A stretch of 64,000 nt of DNA from Cordylochernes scorpioides (lineage: Eukaryota > Arthropoda > Arachnida > Pseudoscorpiones > Chernetidae): contig CP092865.1 of assembly GCA_030710605.1 (NCBI GenBank), forward strand, positions 136,603,500-136,667,499, in the 5' to 3' direction. The position numbers were made by a program, and so were the translations under genes. The notes under the pieces were generated by a model, which saw only the letters and a list, made by a program, of their open reading frames with translations, searched no databases and had not been told where the DNA came from. Below, one piece after another: positions 33,142 to 43,652 of this stretch; position 1 is the stretch's first letter, and the number at the start of each line of letters is the position of its first letter.

Positions 33142-33471
33142 CTATGAATGCCGGCCAGGCAGCCTCTATCTTTATGATCCATAATGATTATTATAGAACA
33201 ACAAGTTCAATTGACCAAGCTGTGTGTGTAAATATGGTGGAGAATTTCTCGAATGATATCATTTTATTGGCTGTACATTGCCTCTATCTCTTAATACTGG
33301 TTTCTTGTGGCCTTTGTACTATCGTGATACAAAATAAATATTCTTATAAAGAAAAGTAAAATTTCTATGAGCTGATATCTAAAACGGAAGATAGTTCTAT
33401 TCCTTGCTGGGGAGTTTAATCATAATGGTAACTATTTAATAATAATCATCATTATAAACACACACTCATGG

Positions 33472-34000
33472 ACAAAACTTAAAGAACTTGTACCTTTTAC
33501 CATGTATATCGGGATTCAGACAATATCTCTGAAAGATATTACAGTGACCTTTATTGAAGAAACACAAGAAAACAAAATGTGAACAAAATTGCCTCTGTCT
33601 CCTTAAAACTTAAAGAAGTTGTACCTTCCAGCATGTATATCGGGATTCATACAATAACTCTGAAAGATATTACAGTGACCTTTATTGAAGACACACGAGA
33701 TAACCAAGTGTGAACAAAATTGCCTCTGTCTCCTTAAAACTTAAAGAAGTTGTACCTTTCAGCATGTATATCGGGATTCAGACAATAACTCTGAAAGATA
33801 TTACGGTAACCTTTATTGAAGACACACGAGATAACCAAGTGTGAACAAAATTGCCTCTGTCTCCTTAAAACTTAAAGAAGTTGTACCTTTCAGCATGTTT
33901 ATCGGGATTGAGACAATAACTCTGAAAGATATTACAGTGACCTTTATTGAAGACACACGAGATAACCAAGTGTGAACAGCCTCTGTCTCCTAAAAAATAA
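33472..34000 (-). repeat. Tandem array of about 122-bp MITE-derived units
   Basis: About four units, each with CATGTATATCGGGATTCA, ACAATAACTCTGAAAGAT and AACCAAGTGTGAAC, bounded at the left by a MITE end (ACACTCATGGACAAAACTTA). Copy B (56362-56640) has two units. Confidence 0.8.
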
Positions 34001-34385
34001 ACAGATTAGCGATATGAAAGACCTTCTACTTCCTTAAGTTTTGTCTATGAATGTATATATATTGATTCAGACAGACAGATATACAAATATCATTATAAGA
34101 CTATTATAGGTTATAAGATATTTTCAAATAATCAAATAATCATCATCTATTTTTTTCTTCGATATTTATAAATATCGGAGAAAGAGAGGTAAATCTGAAA
34201 AAATAAAATTAAAAAAAAGTATATTCAAAAAGTAAGAATACATATTCTTCTAATCTTCGATTTTTAATAAAGCTCACACACACACAAAAAAAAAATAATT
34301 TTTCACAGAGAGAGAAAGAGAGAGAGAAAAAATGAAGTAGAAGAGACTTTCTATTTAAAAGTAATAACATAAAAAAATGAAGAAC

Positions 34386-35519
34386 AAAATTTATACACAT
34401 ATATCTCTTTAAAAAATAATCCTTGTGACAATTTCTTCTGGTAAAAAATTATTTCAAATTGATTACAATTGGATCGATGTTGAAGATGACAAACTGAAGC
34501 AAGGAAAGCGTAAAATCTAAATAAATTAATTAAATGAATTGAAGCATTACTAATGAATCGAACAATGGGCGCTGCGAAAACCCAATTAATTCTATTGCAT
34601 ATTTCTTTCGTTTTCCTGGATAGACATGCAAATTAGACGAGGACCAATGAAGAGAATAAAAGAACCCCCTCGTAGAAGATTGGCGGGATAGAGAGAGAAA
34701 AGGGTGATAGATTTTACCCTCTAAGAAAAAAAAATAAAACTTTTTCATTTTTATAAAAAAAAAAAAGAATTTTTGAAACACGGAAAATGATGGTTTTTAG
34801 AATGAAAATACATCTCCTATACATTTATAATTAACAAATTGAACCTCTTGACAGCTTTTCTTGATTTTTTTTATTTTTAAGAACTTTTACCCAAAGCAGA
34901 CGAGAGTGAAGAAAAATTTCGTTTGGAAAAAAAAGAGTCCCAGACGCACAATTTATTAAGGAAAAAACCAAACGACAGATAATTAAAAAGAAATAATTTA
35001 TTATTTTAGAATTAAGTAGAATTTTATTCTTTTTGAGAGTACATTTTTTTTCTTCTTCTTGTTATTCTTTGTCATCGGTTCATTCTTTTTTCAAATTGAG
35101 CTCATTAACTTTAAGAATACAAATTGACTTAAAATTTATTGATGAATTATCCATCCGCAGTACTGAATATAATGATGATATAATACACTGAAATAACCAT
35201 TTGTTATTTGGTAATTGGGAAATTAAATTAATTTTACATCTTCAACACCTATATTTGATGTCTATCCGTCAAGCCACCTGCCGCCATTAATGAATTATTC
35301 CCGCCATTTGTTTGTTCGTCTGGCATAGAATAGCCTCCATATTGGATTGTTAATCATTATTTACTTGACTCTGTGGCTTTCATTTGATAAATTCCCATTA
35401 CTTGCTTATCAAATGGTTCAATGAAATTTCCGTCTAAATTATATTTAATGATAATAAATATTCCCCCTTTCTCGTTAATTTATTAAATATGTAAAGTTTA
35501 TGTACCTTTTGACCAGTGT
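34386..35519. promoter_or_regulatory. Near-invariant non-coding block 2 (copy A)
   Basis: About 1.1 kb that matches 57237-58378 with only a few substitutions plus homopolymer-length differences. Identity drops abruptly at both edges (for example after AATGATGG at 35527). Contains an octamer ATGCAAAT (in ACATGCAAATTAG), TTGGCGGGATAGAGAGAG, CTGCCGCCATTAATGAATTA, TTCCCGCCATTTG and AAAGCAGACGAGAG, all plausible factor sites. No open frame spans it. I infer a conserved cis-regulatory region. Confidence 0.5.
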
Positions 35520-35669
35520 AATGATGGAGGCTATGTTTACAATCTGGATATATATTTGAAATGATATTAATTAATATTTTAATATCAATTATTTTTGATA
35601 AGATATTTTAAAAGGATTTAATGCATAAATATGAATATATATCAAAATAAAAATGTACAATTGTGTTCT

Positions 35670-36475
35670 TCTTCCTTCTCCTTCAATGCCTTCCTCTACT
35701 GAGGGTGGGCCACATGGTCTCTCCATATCTCCCTCCTTCAGTGCCTTCCTCTACTGAGGGTGGGCCACATGGTATCTCCATATCCCCTTCCTTCAATGCC
35801 TTCCTCTACTGAGGGTGGGCCACATGGTCTCTCCATATCTCCCTCCTTCAATACCTTTCTCTACTGAGGGTGGGCCACATGGTATCCCATATCTCCCTCC
35901 TTCAATGCCTTCCTCTACTGAGGGTGGGCCACATGGTCTCTCCATATCTCTCTTCTTCAGGTCTTCCTCTACTGAGGGTGGGCCACATGGTCTCTCCATA
36001 TCTCCCTCCTTCAGTGCCTTCCTCTACTGAGGGTGGGCCACATGGTCTCTCCATATCTCCCTCCTTCAATGCCTTCCTCTACTGAGGGTGGGCCACATGG
36101 TCTCTCCATATCTCCCTCCTTCAGTGCCTTCCTCTACTGAGGGTGGGCCACATGGTCTCTCCATATCTCCCTCCTTCAATGCCTTCCTCTACTGAGGGTA
36201 GGCCACATGGTCTCTCCATATCTCCCTCCTTCAATTCCTTCCTCTACCGAGGGTGGGCTACATGGTATCTCCATATCTCCCTCCTTCAATGCCTTCCTCT
36301 ACTGAGGGTGGGCCACATGGTCTCTCCATATCTCCCTCCTTCAATGCCTTCCTCTACTGAGGGGGGGGGGGGGGGGGGGGGGGCACACGGTACTCCATAT
36401 CTTCCTCCTTCAATGTCTTCCTCTACTGAGGGTGGGCCACATGGTCTCTCCATACTTCCTCCGCCATCCTCTCCT
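35670..36475 (-). repeat. 55-bp array built from a LINE 3' end (copy A)
   Basis: About 14 units, each CTTCCTCTACTGAGGGTGGG plus CCACATGGTCTCTCCATATC plus TCCCTCCTTCAATGC. On the minus strand one frame of each unit reads IWRDHVAHPQ-stop, matching the usual C-terminus of the adjoining LINE protein, so the array is an amplified LINE 3' end. A 22-base G run at about 36361-36382 lies inside one unit. The 55-bp length also rotates reading frames, so long open frames here are not genes. Confidence 0.85.
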
Positions 36476-36479
36476 CGTA

Positions 36480-36672
36480 GGTGTGTCGTCCAGTCCATTG
36501 TTTTAGATCGTCTGTGTATCCCTGTCGTCTCCTTCCCCTCTATTTGTTCCCCCGGAGCTTTCCCTCCAACACTGTCAGCAATGTCTCTCATGCTAAATCC
36601 ACGCATCACATGTCCAGCAAACGTCAGTTTTCGTTTTTTATGAACTTTATCAGCTGGTGTTATATATAACAA
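36480..36672 (-). pseudogene. LINE reverse-transcriptase C-terminal fragment
   Basis: The minus-strand frame has KKRKLTFAGHVMRGFSMRDI then GGKAPGEQIEGKETTGIHR and KTMDWTTHL. This is the decayed (K/R)L-x-F-x-GHV-x-R...GR-x-R-R-x-W segment that ends many endonuclease/reverse-transcriptase LINEs. It leads directly into the 55-bp array. 5'-truncated. Confidence 0.65.
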
Positions 36673-36785
36673 ATTCTGTCAGTTTTTTTTTATATAACTT
36701 GGAATATATAATATAATGATCCGTATGTGGATTCCAAAGACCGTTGTATCGTCCTTCATAGATTGAGGGACCATCAATGAGGTTT

Positions 36786-37060
36786 TGATTATTAGGCTGT
36801 CTTTCGGATGTTGTGTTGACAACGTATCTCAAGTTCTTTCCCAAGCGTTGAACGAGGTGAACGCACGAAGATACGATAGTCGCATCCGTGATGAGTTGCG
36901 CCTGGGTCTAGCGTTATTTTGGGACACCCTGTATTTAAAATTTCTAGGGATCAGGTTTAAAAACATAAAAATAAGTTACGAAGGGAATATAAAATTAAGT
37001 TGCGCAGGTCGATTCCCGTCCCGGCCGTTAGTAAAATATAATAAACAAATCTGTAATAGT
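36786..37060 (-). repeat. Unassigned moderately complex segment
   Basis: The minus strand reads TACAGGGTGTCCCAAAATAA followed by GC-balanced sequence, a type of terminus seen in some DNA transposons. Next to it is a B-box-like GGTCGATTCCCG. I cannot assign a family. Confidence 0.2.
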
Positions 37061-37313
37061 TGATTATCAATACTAAATTATCCGAACATGTCTTCATTGA
37101 TCGGAGGAACAACAGACAGTGGATCAGCTCCTCTTCAGCTGCCTCAATTTCCTGAGACATAGGATGGCACTTTTATTTGGACGGACTCATCTCAATCTGA
37201 CATCTATGATCAATCTCCCAGACTTGACCCCAGCATGGAACTTTCTGGCCAACTGGTTCTGTTTCGAAACTCACTCAAACTCTGATTAAAAATTCTAGAC
37301 CCTAGTTGTAAAA

Positions 37314-37865
37314 TAATAATATAAACAATAGCAATGCGTTTCTTTATTCACGCAAAGTTTAGCTTTCGGATCTTTACACATAAGTATAATCCTGCTACAG
37401 GCATAGCTATAAGTTGAGAAAATAAGGATATGAGGAATGAGGATTTCATATTTATATGTAAATAATGTTTAATATTTATATATCCTTATTTTCTCAACTT
37501 CATTTCTTCACTTCTCACCTCCCAAGAGAACAACAGTCTTTGATTTCCAGACTTAAGTCTGTTCATCTACGGACAATGACTTTCCAGAATGGTTACAAGG
37601 TTTTCCCACTGTGTACTAAGTGCAATTCTTAGCCTGCAACCCCAAGACATATTATTGACTGTATTGACTCATCCATTGATGAGCTCTACTCTTCTCCGGC
37701 AGACACCATCAAAAGTCTCAAGCTTTACAAGCTTGATGATACCCTAATATGATTGAGTGGAGATAAGAAAGAAGAAGATAGCTTCCCTGTAGAAGGATTA
37801 TAAAGATCCGAAAGCTTGTACTTTGCGTGAATAAAGAAACACATTGCTACTGTTAATATTCTTAT
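37314..37865. mobile_element. 552-bp foldback element
   Basis: Arms of about 63 bp: CAATAGCAATGCGTTTCTTT...GCTTTCGGATCTTTA and its inverted counterpart at 37801-37865. Inside is a second small inverted pair (GTTGAGAAAATAAGGATAT at 37417 and its complement at 37480). Related to 9161-9590. Confidence 0.75.
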
Positions 37866-37978
37866 TTTATATTTTATAGAAAATTTTCTCTTCAAAACCA
37901 CTAGTTGTGCTAGTATGCGCTAGCTGGAAAGACAACTTGGGTAGAACATTCTGCGCTCAAGGAACCAGGATATCTATT

Positions 37979-39099
37979 TACACTCATGGACAAAACGTAA
38001 GGAAATGGAAAGTCTTTGATGTGGCTATTTCTGATTTTTTGAAGGATACAGAGGCTGTTCACACTTGGTTATCTCGTGTGTCTTCAATAAAGGTCACTAC
38101 TGTATAATATCTTTCAGAGTTATTGTCTGAATCCCGAAATACATGCTGTAAGGTACAACTACCTTAAGTTTTGTCCATGAGTGTATCTTTCAGAGTTATT
38201 GTAAGAATCCCGATATACATGCTGAAAGGTACAACTTCCTTAAGTTTTGTCCATGAGTGTATCTTTCAGAGTTATTGTCTGAATCCCGTTATACATGCTG
38301 AAAGGTAAAACTTCCTTAAGTGTTGTCCATGAGTGTATCTTTCAGAGTTATTGTCTGAATCCCGTTATACATGCTGAAAAGTACAACTTCCTTAAGTGTT
38401 GTCCATGAGTGTATCTTTCAGAGTTATTGTCTGAATCCCGTTATACATCCTGAAAAGTACAACTTCCTTAAGTGTTGTCCATGAGTGTATCTTTCAGAGT
38501 TATTGTCTGAATCCCGTTATACATGCTGAAAAGTACAACTTCCTTAAGTGTTGTCCATGAGTGTATCTTTCAGAGTTATTGTCTGAATCCCGTTATACAT
38601 GCTGAAATGTACAACTTCCTTAAGTGTTGTCCATGAGTGTATATTTTAGAGTTATTGTCTGAATCCCGTTATACATGCTGAAAAGTACAACTTCCTTAAG
38701 TTTTGTCCATGAGTGTATTTTTCAGAGTTATTGTCTGAATCCCGTTATACATGCTGAAAAGTACAACTTCCTTAAGTGTTGTCCATGAGTGTATATTTCA
38801 GAGTTATTGTCTGAATCCCGTTTAAAATGCTGAAAAGTACAACTTACTCTAGTTTTGTCCATGAGTGTATCTTTCAGAGTTATTGTCTGAATCCCGTTAT
38901 ACATGCTGAAAAGTACAACTTCCTTAAGTGTTGTCCATGAGTGTATCTTTCAGAGTTATTGTCTGAATCCCGTTTAAAATGCTGAAAAGTACAACTTCCT
39001 TAAGTTTTGTCCATGAGTGTATCTTTCAGAGTTATTGTCTGAATCCCGTTATACATGCTGAAAAGCAAAACTTACTCTAGTTTTGTTCATTAGAGTGTA
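37979..39099 (+). repeat. MITE whose right end forms a 76-bp array, about 13 copies
   Basis: A MITE start (TACACTCATGGACAAAACG) runs into its normal right half. Then the last 76 bp (TATCTTTCAGAGTTATTG...GTTATACATGCTGAAA...CTTAAGTGTTGTCCATGAGTG) repeats from 38108 to 39099. Each unit therefore ends in a MITE terminus. Confidence 0.9.
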
Positions 39100-39469
39100 A
39101 ATCTCTCTCTCCTAAACTATTAGGAAAAAAGGATATGGGAACAAAATATAATATTTTCAAGTTTCTAACCTTGATATATATGTAAATATATGGATCATTA
39201 GAGAGAAACAAATTATTTGTTCTATTATAATAAATTCAGTGTTTTATCTTTTCTATAATTTTACAATCATCCTCTTCTCAAACGAACAATGTTGCAGTGA
39301 TAAAAAAGGCCTCGTGAGAGAATCCTTTAATTTATTTTCAATAACTGTTTCTAAACCAAAATAAATGTTTGCAGTCAAATAAAAAATGTGTTTAAAGATA
39401 AGCAACCTTTTTATTTCTATAATTTATTTTAGTCGCAGAGAGAAACGTGGAAGGACAATAAAAATCAAC

Positions 39470-39710
39470 ATAGTCAATCAAGGCAGACGACAAGGTTGCT
39501 ACAAAATTCTTCCCGCCATCCGCTAGGGGGATGGGTAAAGTAGGGAAAAAAAGCGTCTGAATAATTAAAATATATTATTTTAGCCTTTTTAATCAGGCAA
39601 TACGCATGCGTCAAGGGCCATCGAATAACCAATCCCCGTGAATCGTGCGTCGCATGTTAATGGGGGCTGGAGAATGTCGTCTGCTTGTGATTTTTATTGA
39701 GTTACTTAGA
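39470..39710. promoter_or_regulatory. Unique GC-richer island, possible regulatory block
   Basis: GGCAGACGACAAGG near one end and GTCGTCTGC (the inverted word) near the other; TTCTTCCCGCCATCCGC, GCATGCGTCAAGGGCCATCG and CCAATCCCCGTG between them. No open frame and no repeats. It shares words with the two near-invariant blocks. Confidence 0.3.
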
Positions 39711-39832
39711 CTGAAAGCATAAATCTGTGGTGTCTATAGCAGGAGGACTAAATTGAAAATACATCTTGACGATGGTACAGCATGTATAACGTATATTTCG
39801 CATGGACTTTGTAGAGAGAGAGATTGAAACTA

Positions 39833-41974
39833 CTCTGTTGTTGTTGTCGTGTCTAATGAACAGATGTCTCCATACATCTCTATCACAGCAATGTTCTCTA
39901 TCTTGGGTGTGTAAAGCTGCTGTTCTGGGTCCATGTCAATTTTCTGTTGTTGTTGTCGTGTCCAATGAACAGATGTCTCCGTACATCTCTATCACAGCAA
40001 TGTTCTCTATCTTGGGTGTGTAAAGCTGCTGTTCTGGGTCTATGCCAATTTTCTGTTGTTGTTGTCGTGTCTAATGAAGAACCTTAGATGTCTCCGTACA
40101 TCTCTATCACAGCAATGTTCTCTATCTTGGGTGTGTAAAGCTGCTGTTCTGGGTCTATGCCAATTTTCTGTTGTTGTTGTCGTGTCTAATGAACAGATGT
40201 CTCCATGTATCTCTATCACAGCAATTTTCTCTATCTTGGGTGTGTAAAGCTGCTGTTCTGGGTCTATGCCAATTTTCTGTTGTTGTTGTCGTGTCTAATG
40301 AAGAACCTTAGATGTCTCCGTACATCTCTATCACAGCAATGTTCTCTATCTTGGGTGTGTAAAGCTGCTGTTCTGGGTCTATGCCAATTTTCTGTTGTTG
40401 TTGTCGTGTCTAATGAACAGATGTCTCCGTACATCTCTATCACAGCAATGTTCTCTATCTTGGGTGTGCAAAGCTGCTGTTCTGGGTCTATGTCAATTTT
40501 CTGTTGTTGTTGTCGTGTCTAATGAACAGATGTCTCCATACATCTCTATCACAGCAATGTTCTCTATCTTGGGTGTGTAAAGCTGCTGTTCTGGGTCCAT
40601 GTCAATTTTCTGTTGTTGTTGTCGTGTCCAATGAACAGATGTCTCCGTACATCTCTATCACAGCAATGTTCTCTATCTTGGGTGTGTAAATCTGCTGTTC
40701 TGGGTCCATGTCAAATTTCTGTTGTTGTTGTCGTGTCCAATGAACAGATGTCTCCGTACATCTCTATCACAGCAATGTTCTCTATCTTGGGTGTGTAAAG
40801 CTGCTGTTCTGGGTCTATGCCAATTTTCTGTTGTTGTTGTCGTGTCTAATGAAGAACCTTAGATGTCTCCGTACATCTCTATCACAGCAATGTTCTCTAT
40901 CTTGGGTGTGTAAAGCTGCTGTTCTGGGTCTATGCCAATTTTCTGTTGTTGTTGTCGTGTCTAATGAACAGATGTCTCCGTACATCTCTATCACAGCAAT
41001 GTTCTCTATCTTGGGTGTGTAAAGCTGCTGTTCTGGGTCTATGCCAATTTTCTGTTGTTGTTGTCGTGTCTAATGAACAGATGTCTCCATGTATCTCTAT
41101 CACAGCAATTTTCTCTATCTTGGGTGTGTAAAGCTGCTGTTCTGGGTCTATGCCAATTTTCTGTTGTTGTTGTCGTGTCTAATGAAGAACCTTAGATGTC
41201 TCCGTACATCTCTATCACAGCAATGTTCTCTATCTTGGGTGTGTAAAGCTGCTGTTCTGGGTCTATGCCAATTTTCTGTTGTTGTTGTCGTGTCTAATGA
41301 ACAGATGTCTCCGTACATCTCTATCACAGCAATGTTCTCTATCTTGGGTGTGTAAAGCTGCTGTTCTGGGTCTATGCCAATTTTCTGTTGTTGTTGTCGT
41401 GTCTAATGAACAGATGTCTCCATGTATCTCTATCACAGCAATGTTCTCTATCTTGGGTGTGTAAAGCTGCTGTTCTGGGTCTATGCCAATTTTCTGTTGT
41501 TGTTGTCGTGTCTAATGAACAGATGTCTCCGTACATCTCTATCACAGCAATGTTCTCTATCTTGGGTGTGTAAAGCTGCTGTTCTGGGTCTATGCCAATT
41601 TTCTGTTGTTGTTGTCGTGTCTAATGAACAGATGTCTCCATGTATCTCTATCACAGCAATGTTCTCTATCTTGGGTGTGTAAAGCTGCTGTTCTGGGTCT
41701 ATGCCAATTTTCTGTTGTTGTTGTCGTGTCCAATGAACAGATGTCTCCATGTATCTCTATCACAGCAATGTTCTCTATCTTGGGTGTGTAAAGCTGCTGT
41801 TCTGGGTCTATGTCAATTTTCTGTTGTTGTTGTCGTGTCCAATGAACAGATGTCTCCATACATCTCTATCACAGCAATGTTCTCCATCTTGGGTGTGTAA
41901 AGCTGCTGTTCTGGGTCCATGTCAATTTTCTGTTGTTGTTGTCGTGTCCAATGAACAGATGTCTCCGTACATCT
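39833..41974 (-). repeat. 109-bp satellite array derived from a SINE, about 20 copies
   Basis: Unit TCTGTTGTTGTTGTCGTGTC, AATGAACAGATGTCTCC, ATCTCTATCACAGCAATG, TTCTCTATCTTGGGTGTG, AAGCTGCTGTTCTGGGTC. Some units carry a 6-bp longer form (GAAGAACCTTAG). Read on the minus strand each unit contains the (AAC)n tail of the SINE-like insertion at 29634. Units are very similar, with shared variants recurring in blocks. Many short open frames here are not genes. Confidence 0.95.
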
Positions 41975-42134
41975 GGCGAGCATTCTACCACTGAACCACC
42001 GATGCTTATAAGAAATGGCCATATTTGGGTATTTATTCCATTCACAAAAGCAAACGATGACATAATTGATTGTTGATGACTCTGATACGTATATATTTTA
42101 ATATAATATATACAAGTCGTCATTGGTGGCGCCC

Positions 42135-42250
42135 ACCGCGGGATAGACTACGCCACCGATGGACTGCGAGAGTTCTTTCCCACAGAGTGGGCAGGTCGAT
42201 GTGATGGCTGGTGTTACCCACCTCAAGACCAAGATGGTACTGGTAGATGG
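42135..42250 (+). pseudogene. LINE fragment
   Basis: The plus-strand frame reads RWTARVLSHRVGRSM, stop, WLVLPTSRPRWYW. The same stretch occurs on the minus strand upstream of the LINE tail at 62146 (TARVLSHKVGKSMWGLVLP). It belongs to the region just before the cysteine/histidine tail. Broken by a stop. Confidence 0.5.
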
Positions 42251-42378
42251 TAAAAAGAGAGAGGTTTAAACTACTTTTATTGTATCGTTTATATAAGATT
42301 ATGGTGGTGTCTTTGTCCATGAAGCAGACCAGATCGGTCCATGCATTCTGATATAAGATTATATAAGGTTAAATACAA

Positions 42379-42876
42379 TCTATCTATATATATAAAAATG
42401 AATGTATGTGTGTCTGTCTGTCCTTTATGCCTGACCAAACCACTCATTGGAACGCCATGAAACTTTGGTAAGTTATTTAGTATAGTACTGTGGGAAGGTT
42501 TCTAGCAAATAAAATTTTTGAAATAACTTTTCGCCTAAAAATAATCGAGATAAATATTCTAATTTATCTGTTATAATTCAACAATCTGCTCTGAATATTA
42601 TCATGATGATACGATGATTTTGTAATGTAGAAAATTAGGAAAGACAAAATTCAGGATGACACGGCAATTTATTTGAGACAAGAATAATGATACAATTCCA
42701 AGGCAATATACTATTCCTTTAACTTCCAATTACCGAGGGAAACAATTAATATTTATTTTATTCAACTTATCGAGTATTTTTCAAGGAACCGGGAAAAATT
42801 GCTCACTTTATCGAGAGATTCGTTAGACAAACCTTAACTCGGGTAAAACCCGGGCGAAGCCGGGTACATCCGCTAG
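42379..42876 (+). mobile_element. Non-autonomous Helitron-like element
   Basis: 5' TCTATCTATATATATAAAAA then TGAATGTATGTGTGTCTG; 3' hairpin CCCGGGCGAAGCCGGG then ATCCGCTAG followed by T. A TC start, CTAG end preceded by a GC-rich hairpin and insertion between A and T are Helitron hallmarks. ACGCCATGAAACTTTGG is also common in such elements. No Rep/helicase frame. Confidence 0.7.
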
Positions 42877-42896
42877 TATTGAATAAATATATGATT

Positions 42897-43186
42897 ATTA
42901 AAAATAATGAAGGCATATCCTGACCAATTTCTTGGTTTTTCAGGAAGCCTCTGGAACCAAAAATATTTTTGGTCACAGTGGTACAGCCTGCACCACGCTG
43001 ACGAGCGCCAACAGCGCGAAACGCGTTCGTGGATGACTTTTCTTGATTTATCAAGAAAATAGGTTGGCCAAATATCAGGGAACAGTCTAAATCAATGTTT
43101 AGCTGATTTCTGTCCCACTAGATGGCGCTCTGCCATCTAAAAAGCACATGTCCTTTTGGTCAGGATATGCCTTCTTTATTTTTAAT
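42897..43186 (+). mobile_element. 290-bp TIR element with hammerhead and CTCF-like motif
   Basis: The inverted ends are 30 bp with one mismatch (inner part AAGGCATATCCTGACCA on the left and its complement TGGTCAGGATATGCCTT on the right). Inside, in order: the hammerhead at 42993-43032, GACTTTTCTTGATTTATCAA, GGTTGGCCAAATATCA, AATCAATGTTTAGCTG, CCACTAGATGGCGC (43115-43128). It starts 20 bp after the Helitron end. No protein-coding capacity. Degenerate relatives: 30843, 53401 and 59680. Confidence 0.8.
42993..43032 (+). ncRNA. Minimal type-I hammerhead ribozyme
   Basis: All core parts are present. Stem I CCACG (42993-42997) pairs with CGTGG (43028-43032). CTGACGA 42998-43004. Stem II GCGC/GCGC (43005-43008, 43014-43017) has loop CAACA. 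GAAA is 43018-43021. A 2-bp stem III (A-U, C-G) is followed by the triplet GUU, with predicted cleavage after 43027. Such tiny stem III versions are known from Penelope-like elements and often act as dimers; ACGCGT is self-complementary, which fits. Activity is untested. Confidence 0.65.
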
Positions 43187-43507
43187 ATCAACACCTGACC
43201 TTTTTATTTTTTTATTTTTTCTATTGTTTTTTCATATAATAATATATTACGATGAATACATACCATGGTACCATAGACCTGGTATATATAGTGAGAGTCA
43301 ACAAATGGAAGAACATTCTAACCAAACTGTTTTTCATTTAATTTCTTAAGACAAATTTATGCCATCATTAGAAACGAAAGATGTTATCATATTTACAGAC
43401 TACATGATATACTTTTAATGAAAATAAGAAAAATATTGATATACTTTCAAAACACAATAAAAAATAATAAAAATCTATCTCGCAATAAGTTTGTTTAATA
43501 TAAAAAA

Positions 43508-43625
43508 GTCCACTGGACATGTGTTAGACCTGGAGGCTGTTGTTGGGTCCTGTGTTGCCTGGAGTATAGGATCTCTATCTATGGTATACGGTGTACTATG
43601 GTATATCACCTGTGGTGAATGGGTA
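43508..43625 (+). repeat. Dispersed repeat, partner of 8996
   Basis: CCACTGGACATGTGTTAGAC, CTGGAGGCTGTTG and GAGTATAGGATCTC as in 8996-9110. Confidence 0.6.
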
Positions 43626-43652
43626 TTGTGGTGTATTTAGGTTGATTTAAAA

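Larger units (their letters stand above)
19892..36475. repeat. Copy A of a 16-kb duplicated region
   Basis: Aligns collinearly and in the same orientation with 43753-59557. Anchor pairs include 19892/43753, 24115/46375, 31184/53761 and 34386/57237. By eye, background divergence is several percent plus many indels. Copy A alone holds the Tc1-like element, the mariner and a SINE-derived insertion. See the matching entry for copy B for the haplotig alternative. Confidence 0.95.

Noticed and set aside
35793..36643. Open frames across the 55-bp array
   Set aside because: Frame rotation of a LINE-derived tandem repeat; only the minus-strand LINE fragment beyond 36480 has real coding ancestry.
39833..41974. 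CRISPR array
   Set aside because: Repeats are contiguous 109-bp units without unique spacers, in eukaryotic repeat-rich DNA.
39802..42123. Dozens of 60-105-codon frames
   Set aside because: Shadows of the 109-bp satellite on both strands.
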